This document shows positions 49,743 through 60,378 of a DNA stretch of 64,000 nt, in pieces; position 1 is the first letter of the stretch, and every line of letters starts with the position of its first letter. The notes under the pieces were generated by a model. That model was given only the letters and a program-made list of their open reading frames with translations, ran no database searches and was not told the DNA's origin. Source of the stretch: Otatea glauca (Eukaryota; Streptophyta; Magnoliopsida; Poales; Poaceae); contig JAYEVK010000094.1 of NCBI GenBank assembly GCA_036346275.1, positions 62,001-126,000 of the forward strand. Direction: 5' to 3'. A program made the position numbers and the translations under genes.

Positions 49743-51898
49743 TAGAGTGAAATCGGATCGGATACAGGCGGATATTGCTCTTCTAGTATCCTAATCCATA
49801 TTTTTTCCTGGATTCGGAACCGGATATAGGCTAGCCGAATACGGATACAAATCTGGATTATTCGGGAAACGGATATAGGACGGATATGTGACGAATTTGG
49901 GTCGGGAACGGATAATGAACGCATACATAGAATAATATATGTTGAGCCTTACAAGTGTGGTTGAGAGGCAAATAATTCCTATACAATTGTAGTAGCAAAC
50001 TGTACTAGTCCCACGTACTGGCATTTAGGAGAGCATCACTTGACATGCAAATGCTTTTATTTTTATGTTTTGGCTTTATGGATTGTATGTTGTATTCACC
50101 ACTATGCTTCATTGCTTCTGCACTAAATGCCTCTGCAATCCAGATGAAAAGAAATGTAAGATACTTTAGGTTTTAGAAATATTACAAAATGAGTTAATGA
50201 GTGGAAACTACTTTCTAGTGTGTTCAATGCAGATATAGTGATTTGAAACACATGCAAATATCCTGAGGTGTCCAAACAGGGATGTGGAATTTGCATGAGG
50301 GGTGAATGGGGAAACGATATCCCCACATAAGAGAGGAGTGTGGGTAGCTACCAACACACTTGCAACTATGGGCAATACAAGGATGTATCAAGGACTAATG
50401 ACAACTTAGTTAACAATACATTTTTACTTCTCTCAGCATAAGTGCACAATTGCTGTATATGATTTATAAACTTTTATAATCCTAATTCTCTGTTGTACAA
50501 CTAACACATGTAAAAAACAAGTGTATGCATGGTCACTTATTTCAAAAAACATTTGTTGCATCTGTTATCCTAAAAGCTAAATAACTCATTTCTGCAATTC
50601 TGCTATTAGTTCATCATATAAAAAATACTGCATGAGAGAAAATTCAACCTTAACAGTTTTATGAAGCTACAACTTCTTATTTGCAAAACAGCTAGTTTTT
50701 CTTTTGCGACAATGACATTTGTTGTTTACTTGGCACGGCGATCTACCATTAAACAAAAGAACTAACACAAGTACTCCAGGAACTGGATCAGGCATCTTTT
50801 ACTCATCCTTCGGAACTTCCACAAGAAAAGGCAGTCCCTTGTAGTGAACCAGGTCAGTTTGCTTGGGCTCTCCCCTTCAGGCAAAGAAATGAAGAATCCC
50901 AGGACATCTTTCGCCGTACCCTTCGTCCGCATACTTAAACCTGCATGCCTCGAGCACCTTGGAGCCATTGATGTCGTGGTATCCAAAACGAAACCCATCG
51001 CAGCCGACGGGTGCCTGGAGGTCAGCACTGTTGGTGGCCCAACCAAGGCGGGTGTGGCCAGAGAGTCCGAGGTGCAGGACCTTGACCTCAAAGTATCAGG
51101 CGCCAGTTGCAACAACGCGGGTGGCGCGTATTATGCGGAAGACCTTGGTGCTGTCGGTGGTGAGGCGGTCGTTCGAGAGCTCGATCCTCTTAGGCTTGAA
51201 GACGCGGGAAAGGAGAACGGGCAAGCGGGGCGAGTCGTTGTTGCGCTCGGCTGCGAGGCAGGGTGCCAGGGTGAGGAAGAACTCGTCTTCGCCACATGAG
51301 AGCGTGGGGCGGCGGCTGCCGTTGGCGCTTTTAGGGAGATGGTCTGCTGCTTGGCCTCTTTTTGCCCTTGCGGAAGGCGGGTCTGGTCTAGACGTTGTTG
51401 ATGTTCTTCTTCTTGGACTTCTTGCTCAGCGGGGCCGCCGGCGCGAGGATCATGTGCTTTGTGTCGCTCGAGGCGTTGATCCCGTTGTCTTCGGTGTCGT
51501 CAGGGGTATCTGTGGCCACGTCGGACGAGGCTAGGGTGCGCGCTAGTGCATCGGCGTCGGAGAATAGGGTGTCGGGGTCCGCGAAGGCGGGGTGTCGGGG
51601 AGATTTGGGGTTTTGGCGGCGTCGGAGGTTGGGGGTGTCGGCGTCGGGCAAAGACGAAGGCGAGGGTGAGTAGTGACTAGCAGACAAGTTCGGATATCCG
51701 AATGAACAGTATCCGAATATCCAGTCCCGTTCCATATTTCCCGAATATTGTATGCTCCAAATCCGATCCGGTATTCAGATTCAATTATCTGGATCCGATC
51801 CCGGATCCGACCGGATATCTAGATTTTATCCCGAATCCGGTCCCGATCGGATCCGGATATGGATTGAACGGATAAAATTCGACCCATTTTCACCCCTA
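49743..51898. mobile_element. Non-autonomous hAT element, 2.16 kb, carrying a gene copy (hAT-8)
   Basis: Ends TAGAGTGAAATCGG and, from the right, TAGGGGTGAAAATGGG, close to the Ac-type end. Flanking 8-mers CTCATGAC and CTTGTGAC match 6 of 8. Sub-terminal arms are filled with CGGATCCGGATA and GGATATCC variants. The middle holds an ASH2-like pseudogene. Confidence 0.8.
50780..51670 (-). pseudogene. TRAUCO/ASH2-like SPRY-domain pseudogene inside hAT-8
   Basis: The minus strand encodes, in order with frame changes, LAPAAPLSKKSKKKN, then a SPRY domain (RATRVVATGA, stop, YFEVKVLHLGLSGHTRLGW, SADLQAPVG, FRFGYHDINGSKV), then LGFFISLPEGES. This order matches the plant ASH2 orthologue TRAUCO, a core subunit of COMPASS-like H3K4 methyltransferases. 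Damage: at least two frameshifts, and a TGA where the family has the Trp before YFEVKV. No introns are visible across this span, so it may derive from a retrocopy or a processed source. It cannot make a functional protein. Confidence 0.82.
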
Positions 51899-53080
51899 CT
51901 TGTGACCCTCGGAAAGCCGAAGTCTTAGTTTCCATGGCAAACTAGTATAGTGCATGTGCTAACGCTACGATGGCAGTACACCCGCTTATCAATTAAATGA
52001 GAAGATAAGTACGAATACAACACTTAATAATAAAAGAGAAATTTAGAATTTTAAATGAATTTAAAAAGAAAAACGGAACTAAATGGAGGTCGAATGGGCG
52101 AAAACGGGCTCCCAAAAGATTTTAAATCAAGAAAAAGAAAGAAAAAAGAATTTTATAATTTTATATTATTTTTTTGTAGTTTCCACAGAGAGCACAACAG
52201 CGTGCTCTGCAGGCTAACTTGGCGCAAGGGAGGAAGGCGGGGTGGTGGCGGTCGCGATGGGTCAAGACAGTGCGGCGAGATCGCAGCACTGCCGGCCATG
52301 GGAGGAGTCACGGTTGCGGTGAATTTCGTCGGGAAAGATGACGGTGATGGCTTGGGTTACCTCCAAAATCCGCGATCTTTATAAGAGGAGCACTTGGGAT
52401 TTACATAACACGATAGGGTGGAGGAGAGCTCGCGGCTTTATAGCCCGAAACAAGCATATTTATGGAAACCATAATTTGGGATCAAATCAGATTGGGAGGA
52501 ATTTTGGCAATAGAGTACTGAAATTTGGGAATTAACACCATAGATGGAAAGAGGAGATTTGGTGCGGGATTGATGGAGCTTTGGAGCTTCTTTCTTGCTT
52601 TAATGGAGGAGGAAGAGAAGAAGCTTCTACGGTCTAGGTGCAGACTAGAAGAAGCTACTGGTGAGTTGCCTTCATTTTTAAAATATAGAAAGATTTTTGA
52701 AAAATAGCACATTAGGTTAAAAATTCTAAAAAATTCTCAAAAAACTTTCGATTATTTTGTACTTAATAAAATTATTTTCAAAAAATTAAATTATAAATTT
52801 GTCGAGGCACGCATGCCGCGAGGTCGCCGACCAAAGAACTCGCCGCGTCGGCAAAGCCACCGATGGCGGCAGTGGAGCCATTGCGGACATCGTTCTCTCG
52901 TACACACGCCCATCTCCGGTTTCCTTTTCCCAGCATGTAATGTATGGTCCTTTCCTTTTCCGGGACGTTTGTTTCCTTTTCTTTGATTCCAAGACATTTG
53001 TTTCCTTTTCCGTGTTGATGATGGAGGTGAGGGAAGGTCTGTTGTGGGCTACAGGGATGATTTCGGAAAAATATGGAAAA
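51899..53080. other. Unassigned repeat-like stretch
   Basis: AT-rich with a moderately GC-rich island (52190-52440). About 52020-52760 resembles parts of long gypsy LTRs in composition, but no boundaries were seen. No gene recognised. Confidence 0.3.
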
Positions 53081-53255
53081 ATAAACTGCGCTCGCCGACC
53101 GCTGGATCCACAAGGAAAAAAGATAAAAATTAAACAGTGCTCACCGACCGCTGGTTTCACGGGAAAAAATTGAAAAAAAATTAAGCAGCACTCACAGACC
53201 GTTGGTTCCTTAGATAAAAAAACAAAAATTCAGCGCTCTCCGTGCGCTGAAATTA
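53081..53255. repeat. Degenerate tandem array of about 50 bp, 3.5 copies
   Basis: Each unit has a CAGYGCTCRCCGACCGCTGG-like core followed by an A-rich tail. The last copy and the following 70 bp resemble the right arm of the Mutator-like element at 48439-49241, so this is probably the end of a related element. Confidence 0.65.
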
Positions 53256-53340
53256 GGCTTTATGGGGCTAGATCCGTAAAAAAGTCTCGAGAAAGGTCAT
53301 ATTCGGAAAAAAAAAATACGATCACAATGCCAGGACAATA

Positions 53341-53525
53341 AAAAATTCAAGTCTTATTTCCTTGCATGCGGATCCTCCCTGTTTATTTTCTTGTTTGATT
53401 CACCCTCCTTCCAAATATGTAGTACGTACAATTTTGACCAGTAAAAAATTCAAGTCTGGTTTCCTTGCATGCGGATCCTCCTTATTTATTTCCTTATTTG
53501 ATTCGCTCTCCTTCCAAATATATAG
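53341..53525. repeat. Direct duplication of about 85 bp
   Basis: Two copies (about 53341-53422 and 53441-53525) share AAAAAATTCAAGTCT, TTCCTTGCATGCGGATCCTC and CTCCTTCCAAATAT. Confidence 0.85.
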
Positions 53526-53944
53526 GTGAGGGAGGTCTGTTGTGGGTCACAGGGCTGATTAGACACACTAAATAATGGCCATCGGATGTGGGTGAGTAAA
53601 CCCGAGGAAAGATCTGAAACGTTTATTTTGATGAATGCAAGTTTCTGGGGACGTTTTGCTGGGTGCACGAACATTGGGCCATCTCTAATGAGGTACATTA
53701 TTTAGGGTGAACGTAGAAAAAATTACTTAGGTGCATTATAAAGAGGTATAGATGACTCTCGGTTCCTCCCAACCACCACTGCTGTCGGAGACCATCGACG
53801 ACGACCGCCACCACCACCGACATAGACTCCATCCGGCTCAATCGGTGACCACCACCGCATTTTGGGGTAACCACGGCAACATTCATGACAATTGATTGCT
53901 CTAAAATCTTAAGTCCTCAGTAAATTTAAGTGCTTCAAGGGCAA

Positions 53945-54126
53945 CTGGGGAGATCGAGCACTTGCTCGATAGCAAGTGCTGCGTTGAAGTGGGCAGCCCA
54001 CCTGCGGTTCGAGTCATGGACTCGCCCGGACGCTCGCGAGGTCGAGTGCAAGTGCAGGGTGTGTGCATGTGTGGGTATGTATATATTTGTAGCTCGGGTG
54101 TTGTTTCTCTTTTATAATGAACTAGT
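53945..54126 (+). mobile_element. SINE with tRNA-like promoter boxes (SINE-2)
   Basis: A perfect B box GGTTCGAGTC lies at about 54007 and an A-box-like GATAGCAAGTGCTG upstream. The body and T-rich tail match SINE-1. Its target duplication was not resolved. Confidence 0.65.
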
Positions 54127-54929
54127 AGGGTGGCCCGCGCATTTGCGCAACTAGATTTTTTAACAATTTATTGTATCAAATGATATAACTTATATGCTTG
54201 ATAATATATTAACGTATTTTGTAGATTATTTATATTTTTAAGACATCGTAAACATTACAAATGACAATAGAAGCTTGAAGAAAAATTCAACTCAAGGGAT
54301 GTAATTGAAGTAAAAGCTTTGATGAAAGAAAATCATTGAGAATAATATGTTGTTGGGGGTTCTTACAAAAGTAGTACCTCTTTATCTTGGATAGATCATA
54401 TAGCTATATACCCCTGTTCTTTCTCTATTAGTAAGTCTTTTTTCAAAATATGTGTAACACATGTACGTCTATTTAATCTCAAGTAATACACTGATTATTT
54501 TACATGGTATTAGAATACATTGCTCACGTATACACTGATAAATCACGGACAACTTACTTTGAACGTATCTTCCTCACATGCTGGCCGCCCCGCAGAACCA
54601 TATGTCCTATATCTCTTATTGATTGCTCCACAACTTTTCTGCTTCAACCGCCAATAGCAAGCCTAATTTTTTATCGATCCCTCTCAACTGTTTTAATGCA
54701 ATACTTTTTCATATAAATATCTTCTATTTCTCTTAATTATTACTTAATGTTGAACATTACAACATCAACATGTAATGCATACATGTACAAGTATTGTTTA
54801 TCCCTACCGGGGACACCCGTCATGCTTTCACTAGTGGCCCCAAGCCTATTCCATAGAGTGGCACCATCCCTACTCTGAGTTTTTTGCAACTTGTTTTGAT
54901 TCAAACGAATTCATGCGTGCATATACACA
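54127..54929. other. AT-rich spacer
   Basis: No gene recognised. A GCGCATTTGCGCAACTAG motif at about 54136-54153 resembles a Helitron 3' hairpin but lacks the expected T after CTAG. Confidence 0.3.
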
Positions 54930-55167
54930 CACTACTATACAAAACCTCATCATAGACGGTTTTGCGAACCATATGTAAACATATGTTAATGATAAGAAGG
55001 GCACATCACATACGGTTTTTGAACCGTCAGTGAAAATTAACATCACAGACGGTTCTAATCTAGAACCATCTGTGATGAGCCCTCGTCACAAACTGTTCTG
55101 TGATATGCTTTACCACCAAGCTCAAGAGTTACGGGTATTAATGTCTCCGATGCTCTTTGCATGATAT

Positions 55168-55245
55168 GTGATAAGCATTAAAAATGAAGATCTGTGATAA
55201 GCATTAAAAATGAAGATCTGTGATAAGCATTAAAACTGAAGACAT
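55168..55245. repeat. 26-bp tandem repeat, 3 copies
   Basis: Unit GTGATAAGCATTAAAAATGA plus AGATCT; the third copy is slightly diverged. Confidence 0.95.
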
Positions 55246-56139
55246 CAGAACAGACAAAAATAACAGAGGACAGCAAAAACTTCAACTATAGACATGCTAG
55301 GAGATAGGTCCTAACTCCCTATAAAAAATATATGCATGCTGCTCTGCCAAAAGAATACTGATCTACTAATTAACTGGCAATGGTCACTTGATTAACTCTA
55401 CCGTAGCGTGAGATAAGAAATCGCTACTTCAGATGTGAGTTATACCATCCTCCAAGAGGGTAGAATTCAACTTTTGCTCTCTTATGCAGCATTGATCTCC
55501 CACAAGACCTGATACAATATACAAGGCCCTAAGTTACTTTATCCATAATCCATCAAGTTGGGGGTATTTCTTGGAGCTAACATGTATTCAGGTTTTAACC
55601 ACTTCACACCCTACGGGCAAAGCATGTATTCCATTGTCTGGATTTTAACCGGGGTCTAGATTTTACTAATGGAAGCAAAGAACTAGAGAAAAAAGACTAC
55701 CTTTTCTCTGCACACTCTATGGGCAAAGCATGTATTCCATTGTAACCGTTTTCGAATGCAGTAATCCATAATTCTGCCAACAAAATTAGTAACTGGATAT
55801 TAGGCCTGAAAACTGCACTCTGTATCAACAACATGAATTAGCAGGCACCTTAAATACTTCAGCAGGGTTGTTCGAGAAGTCCTTTTATGAAGGAACCTAC
55901 ACTGTCATGGCACCCCCAAATTCCCAAGATGCCACTAATCCACTAAGTATAGGCGAGGAAGGCACAAGAATATGCACATGACTACATTAGCTTGAAAGGG
56001 CTTTTGCAGGCACACTTTTCTTTTTTTAGAACCAAATATCAGGTTGAGAAACATATGAAAACAGCACAGTTCATTTCAATAGCAACAGCATATGATGTGC
56101 CAGCTGCCACATTTGGCAATACAAAAACTGCACATGAGC

Positions 56140-56745
56140 AATTCTTACCTAGTTTGTTCAGAAACCTCTTCCCGTTGATGTGCTTCCAGATGTGTTCCTC
56201 CGACTTGTTTATCGTATCCCCGGTAATGCTGCGTTAAGCGGCGGCTTCTTGCTCGCGACGGCGTGGTCGATGAGCGCGAGGCGATAGGCGTAGCCGCGTA
56301 GGACCGCGCATAGGAGTCCTTCTCCCGCTTGACACCATCAACCACACCAAATAAACCGCTCCGGCAGCCAGGGAACCAGAATCGGTGTCGATAAACCTAG
56401 GATTAGCAGATACGCGCGCGACGGTGGCGGATGGTTGCTCTCCCAGTTAGTGCGCCAATTGGGGGGATGAATTGGAGATGGGAGAGGTAGGGCTAGGGTT
56501 GCGACTAACCTCGAGGTGGAAGGGAGGAAGCGGGAGAGCCGCAGCTGGTTGCTGTCATTGGTACGCAGGCTTGCAGCCAAACGAGCGGCCCATGCCGCCG
56601 CCGAGGAGGAAGCCCACCGCGCGCGTGTGTCCAGTCGATGGCTTGGATTAGCTAGGTTTGGGGAAGTTGCGGCGGGAAGAAATGGAGTCTGGACTCTGGA
56701 CCAGAGAGAGGCGGCGAAGCAGGGGATTTTAATCGATCGGTAAGG
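56140..56745 (-). pseudogene. Possible captured host-gene fragment inside the CACTA element
   Basis: A GC-rich block with codon-like composition on the minus strand (for example DSNQLRLSRFLPSTSR followed by a GTTAGT donor-like site, and a separate piece TPIASRSSTTPSRARSRR). I could not name the source gene; it may be a 5' exon and UTR. Coding status is unlikely. Confidence 0.35.
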
Positions 56746-56747
56746 TA

Positions 56748-57750
56748 TAGAGTAGACGTGGCGAAACGGGCCGGGCCAAATGGGCCGCACGCGGCACGCG
56801 ACTGTGAGCCCGATCTGGGCACGGCACGACCCAAAGCTAAACGAGCCGTGCCGGCACGGCTCAACCGAGCATGCCGTGTTTGGGCCGGAGGTGCGGCACA
56901 GTGGGCCGGCACGACACAGCTCGTTTTCCTATTTTTCTGAATTTTTTCATATTTTTTTTGCCTTTTTTTACCATATTTTATATATTTTTTTGATTTTTTT
57001 TTTAAATTTTCTGACGCTAAACAGGCTACTAGGCTGACCGGACTGTTTGACCCGCGAAGGACTAGGCCGGCACGGCACGGACCGTTTACGAGCCGGGCCT
57101 AAACGTGCCGTGCCCATTTTTAAACGGGTAGTGCCGTGCCAGGCGGCCCGTTTGACCACCTCTGGTATAAAGATGGCCAAATGGGCTGTGTCTAATGGGC
57201 CGGTCCAAGACACGCCACTGTAGGCACGACTCAGGCTCGGCGGCGTTAGGTGACAGCGGCCGTGCAAGACGCAAGACCTGTGAGCTCGTCTGCGTGCTTG
57301 GGCAAGACGCGACGACGACTTCGCGCCGATCTTGGTCCAAGACGATTACGGCTCAAGACGGCCGTTTAGTTTGAAAAATATCCATTTTATAACCGTTGGA
57401 GTATTAAAAAATTCAAAAAATCCGAAAAAAATCTACATACTTCAAGTTTTTCTAATTATTCTAAATGTTTCCTAATTTTTCTGCATTTTTTCATACTTTT
57501 CCTATTTTCTAATTTTTCTATTTTTTTAAAAAAAATTGGCGCTACCAGAACTCAAGACGAGCCGGCCAAACCGGCCGTTAGGCCGCTGAAGGACCGGCCG
57601 CGCGCGGCTCGCCGAGAGGCCAATGGGCGTGCTGGGCCGCCACCCCAAGACGTGGGCGACGACGGCGCGGCGGCTTACAAGCCGGGCCTAAGCGGGTTGT
57701 CGATTTTTAATCGGGCGTCTGCGCTCGGCAAACCCATTTGGCCATCTCTA
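56748..57750. mobile_element. Non-autonomous hAT element split at its tip (hAT-9)
   Basis: The right end reads, inward, TAGAGATGGCCAAATGGG. The matching left end continues as AGATGGCCAAATGGG from 57171, but its first five bases, TAGAG, lie at 56748-56752, left of the inserted hAT-10. With that correction the flanking 8-mers are GTAAGGTA (56740-56747) and GTAATGTA (57751-57758), 7 of 8. Words AAGACG and GGCCGG fill the arms. Confidence 0.85.
56753..57164. mobile_element. Non-autonomous hAT element inserted in the tip of hAT-9 (hAT-10)
   Basis: 412 bp. Ends TAGACGTGGCGAAACGGG and, from the right, CAGAGGTGGTCAAACGGG. Flanking 8-mers GTATAGAG and GTATAAAG match 7 of 8. The interior is dense in GGCCCGGCACG-type words. 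Confidence 0.88.
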
Positions 57751-58067
57751 GTAATGTATCACAGCCACAAACGGATTTTTAATAGAACTCATGGACGGTT
57801 TTATTCGAAAATTGTCTGTGATGTTGAATAAAATCGAATAAAACCGTCTGTGATGATATCCTATTATTATAGACGATTTTTAACTAAAACTGTCTGTGAT
57901 GTGAGCGTCATTACGGACGATTTTAGCCAAAAATCGTCTGTAATGAGCATGGAACTCACCACTTACTGTTTTTGCAAAAAAAAAAACATCAGTGATGACC
58001 CCTCATCATAGACGGTTTTTAAAACCATTAGTGATGAGGAATCTAATATGAGTCCTTTTGTAGTAGT

Positions 58068-60240
58068 GACATGCAAGATATTATAAATGATTGATTTACG
58101 CTTGTCCCATATCGGTCGCTTCTCTTATTAGTGTTTGCCAACTCAACGATATTGCTTCCTCACTAATGCGGTGACCTCCCATCTTCTATAATGCTAAAAT
58201 ATTTGCTTTAGTTGTTATCTAACAATATGAAATTTTTTCCCACCATCGCGTGTGATGTCATATCCCTCAGTAACGATGGTACGTTTCTAGCTACCTAATG
58301 GATATATATATCATCTGTAGCTTGTCTTCCATGCAAAGTTCATATTCTCTCTACCAGGGCCTCCCCATCATCAAGGTTCTTTTGCTACTGACTTCTTCAA
58401 CAATGCAAATGCACACCACTCGTTATCGTGGCTTTTGGCTTCTTCAGCTTTGGGCTTTCTCTTTTTATTTTATTTTTATTTCAAATTTCAGTTATTTTTT
58501 GTTGAATTCATATTGAAATCCAATAGCTAATGTTTCTTTAATTTTATGCCGAATTATATTTATATAGGTATTTTTTTTAGAAATTTATATGGAAATCGAA
58601 TTTGAATTCTTGTGCAAAATAAATTAGAATTTTCTTGTTTGTTTTTATTCCAAATTATATTTGTGTGTTGTTGGATCATACATGACATATATTTTTTTTA
58701 ATATAGTTTTAGGTTGGAATCGTACACAAATCCAATTTGTATTTTTTTAATTCTTTTTTATTTTGAACTTAAGCTATGTAGGGATTTTACTTTAGAGTTC
58801 GTATAGAAATTAAATTGCTAATTTTATTTTGTTTTTATTCTAAATTTTAGTTTTAGGTTGGTATTCGTATACAAATCCAATTACTAATTTTTAATTGATT
58901 TTTGTTTCAAATTTTCTTTTTATTTTGATGTTCGTATGGAAATCAAATTGCTACTTTTATTTTATTTTTACAGGGAATTTCGGTTTTTTATTGTACTTGA
59001 CGTAGACTCTTTATTTTGATGTTCGTATGGAAATCAAATTCCTATTTTTATCTTTTCATTCTGAATTTCAGTTTTTATCTTGGAATTCGTGTAAAAATCC
59101 AACTACTAATTTTTATCCTAAATTTAAGTTTTATTTTGATGTTTATATGGAAATCAGATTACTAATTATCTTTTTTTTTATTCTGAATTTTTAAAAAATT
59201 TATTCTAGATTTCAAATTTTTTTATGTTCGTATGGAAATTAGATTATTAATTATCTTTTATTTGTTGTTCCAAAAAAAAATTATTGTACTTGGACTCTTT
59301 CTTTTAATCGTATGGAAATCAAATTTCTTATTTTATTTTATTTTTATTCCGAATTTCAGTTATTTTTGTATTGTACCTGACACAAACCTTTTCTTTTAAT
59401 CTAGAACGTTATAATCTGGACCCACCATGATCAGCGATTAGATCTTTCTTTTTTTTCCTTCAATTAATGTGGAAATTTCTAGTCTTGTGTGCGAACATGG
59501 TGTCTTATTTTGCCTCTGATTTAATATTACAATAGGTAGATGCTAGAGCTTCTGGCTAATTTTTTTTTTAAAAGGGCGACCGGGAATTATCATTGGTGGC
59601 TGCTCTATTGCATACTTGGACAATCCAAAATTGCAGGATCTTCAACGGTGTTCCAGACTTGCTAACGACCTGGAAGACTAATTCGATGAAATGATTTGCA
59701 AAAAAATGTTTATTGATCACGTTTAAAAGAGAAGGAAAAAAGTTTCGTCCTGCATCTGTTAATTGCCTAACTGCAGGGGTTACTCAGGTCACAAGCTCTA
59801 GTTTGCTAGCTGCTGACTTACATGAAAATACTACCATTAACACCTCGAACCTGACTGTGCGCATCACTTAGTTTTCATTTGTAAGATTAATGCTAAACAT
59901 CATTTTAGCTATGCAATGTAATTTCTCATAATAAACGGTAATCTGCGATGTCACTTAGTTAGTCGATCGAGCTCCTTTGTGGTGGTATTTTACATAATTT
60001 CGTTGTTATTTTCACATGGGTGAGCTCATTTCCACGACTTTGAAGTTTGAACAGAATGGATATAAATCACATGGAGGGCGGTAAATTAAATGCGCAGTAA
60101 AATGTAAATAGCCGGTGTCAGTCACTTTGCCTGCTGCTGGGACGACGCGCGCGCTAGCTAGCTAGCTAGCACTCCGGCCGCGCCTAGGACCACAGCAGCA
60201 AAAGCCTTTCCTATGATCGATCGACTTCTTTGGCGCTCTC
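58068..60240. other. AT-rich upstream region of the wax gene
   Basis: From about 58550 to 59400 a loose repeat of roughly 90-110 bp recurs, marked by TTCGTATGGAAATCAAAT and followed by TTTTATTTT and CCGAATTTCAG-like phrases. The remainder is unique-looking. No gene recognised. Confidence 0.55.
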
Positions 60241-60251
60241 CTTAATTTGTG

Positions 60252-60259
60252 TATATAAA
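60252..60259 (+). promoter_or_regulatory. TATA box of the GL1-6 gene
   Basis: TATATAAA lies 120 bp upstream of the start codon, a fitting distance for a plant core promoter and a short 5' UTR. Confidence 0.65.
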
Positions 60260-60378
60260 GCAAGCAAGTAATCCACTCCCATGGCCGTATAAGCTCACAT
60301 CTCTCACAGCTATCCAACTCGATCTGTGTAAGGAAGGCAACCAGCTAGCTAGCTCGGGAAATTTGACAGCAGCAGGAT

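Larger units (their letters stand above)
54930..58067. mobile_element. CACTA (En/Spm) non-autonomous element, 3.1 kb
   Basis: Ends CACTACTATACAAAACC and, from the right, CACTACTACAAAAGGAC, with 3-bp ACA duplications (54927-54929 and 58068-58070). Sub-terminal regions carry many copies of CATAGACGGTTTT and AACCGTCTGTGATG in both orientations (54945-55110 and 57765-58050). There is no transposase. The interior has a 26-bp tandem repeat, a GC-rich gene-like piece and two nested hAT elements. Confidence 0.92.

Noticed and set aside
54007..54016. A tRNA gene because of GGTTCGAGTC
   Set aside because: No cloverleaf could be drawn; the box belongs to a SINE head.
54127..54153. Helitron 3' terminus (GCGCATTTGCGCAACTAG)
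   Set aside because: The base after CTAG is A, not the expected T, and no matching TC start was found.
53486..54154. Small frames around the second SINE
   Set aside because: They overlap SINE and tandem-repeat sequence.
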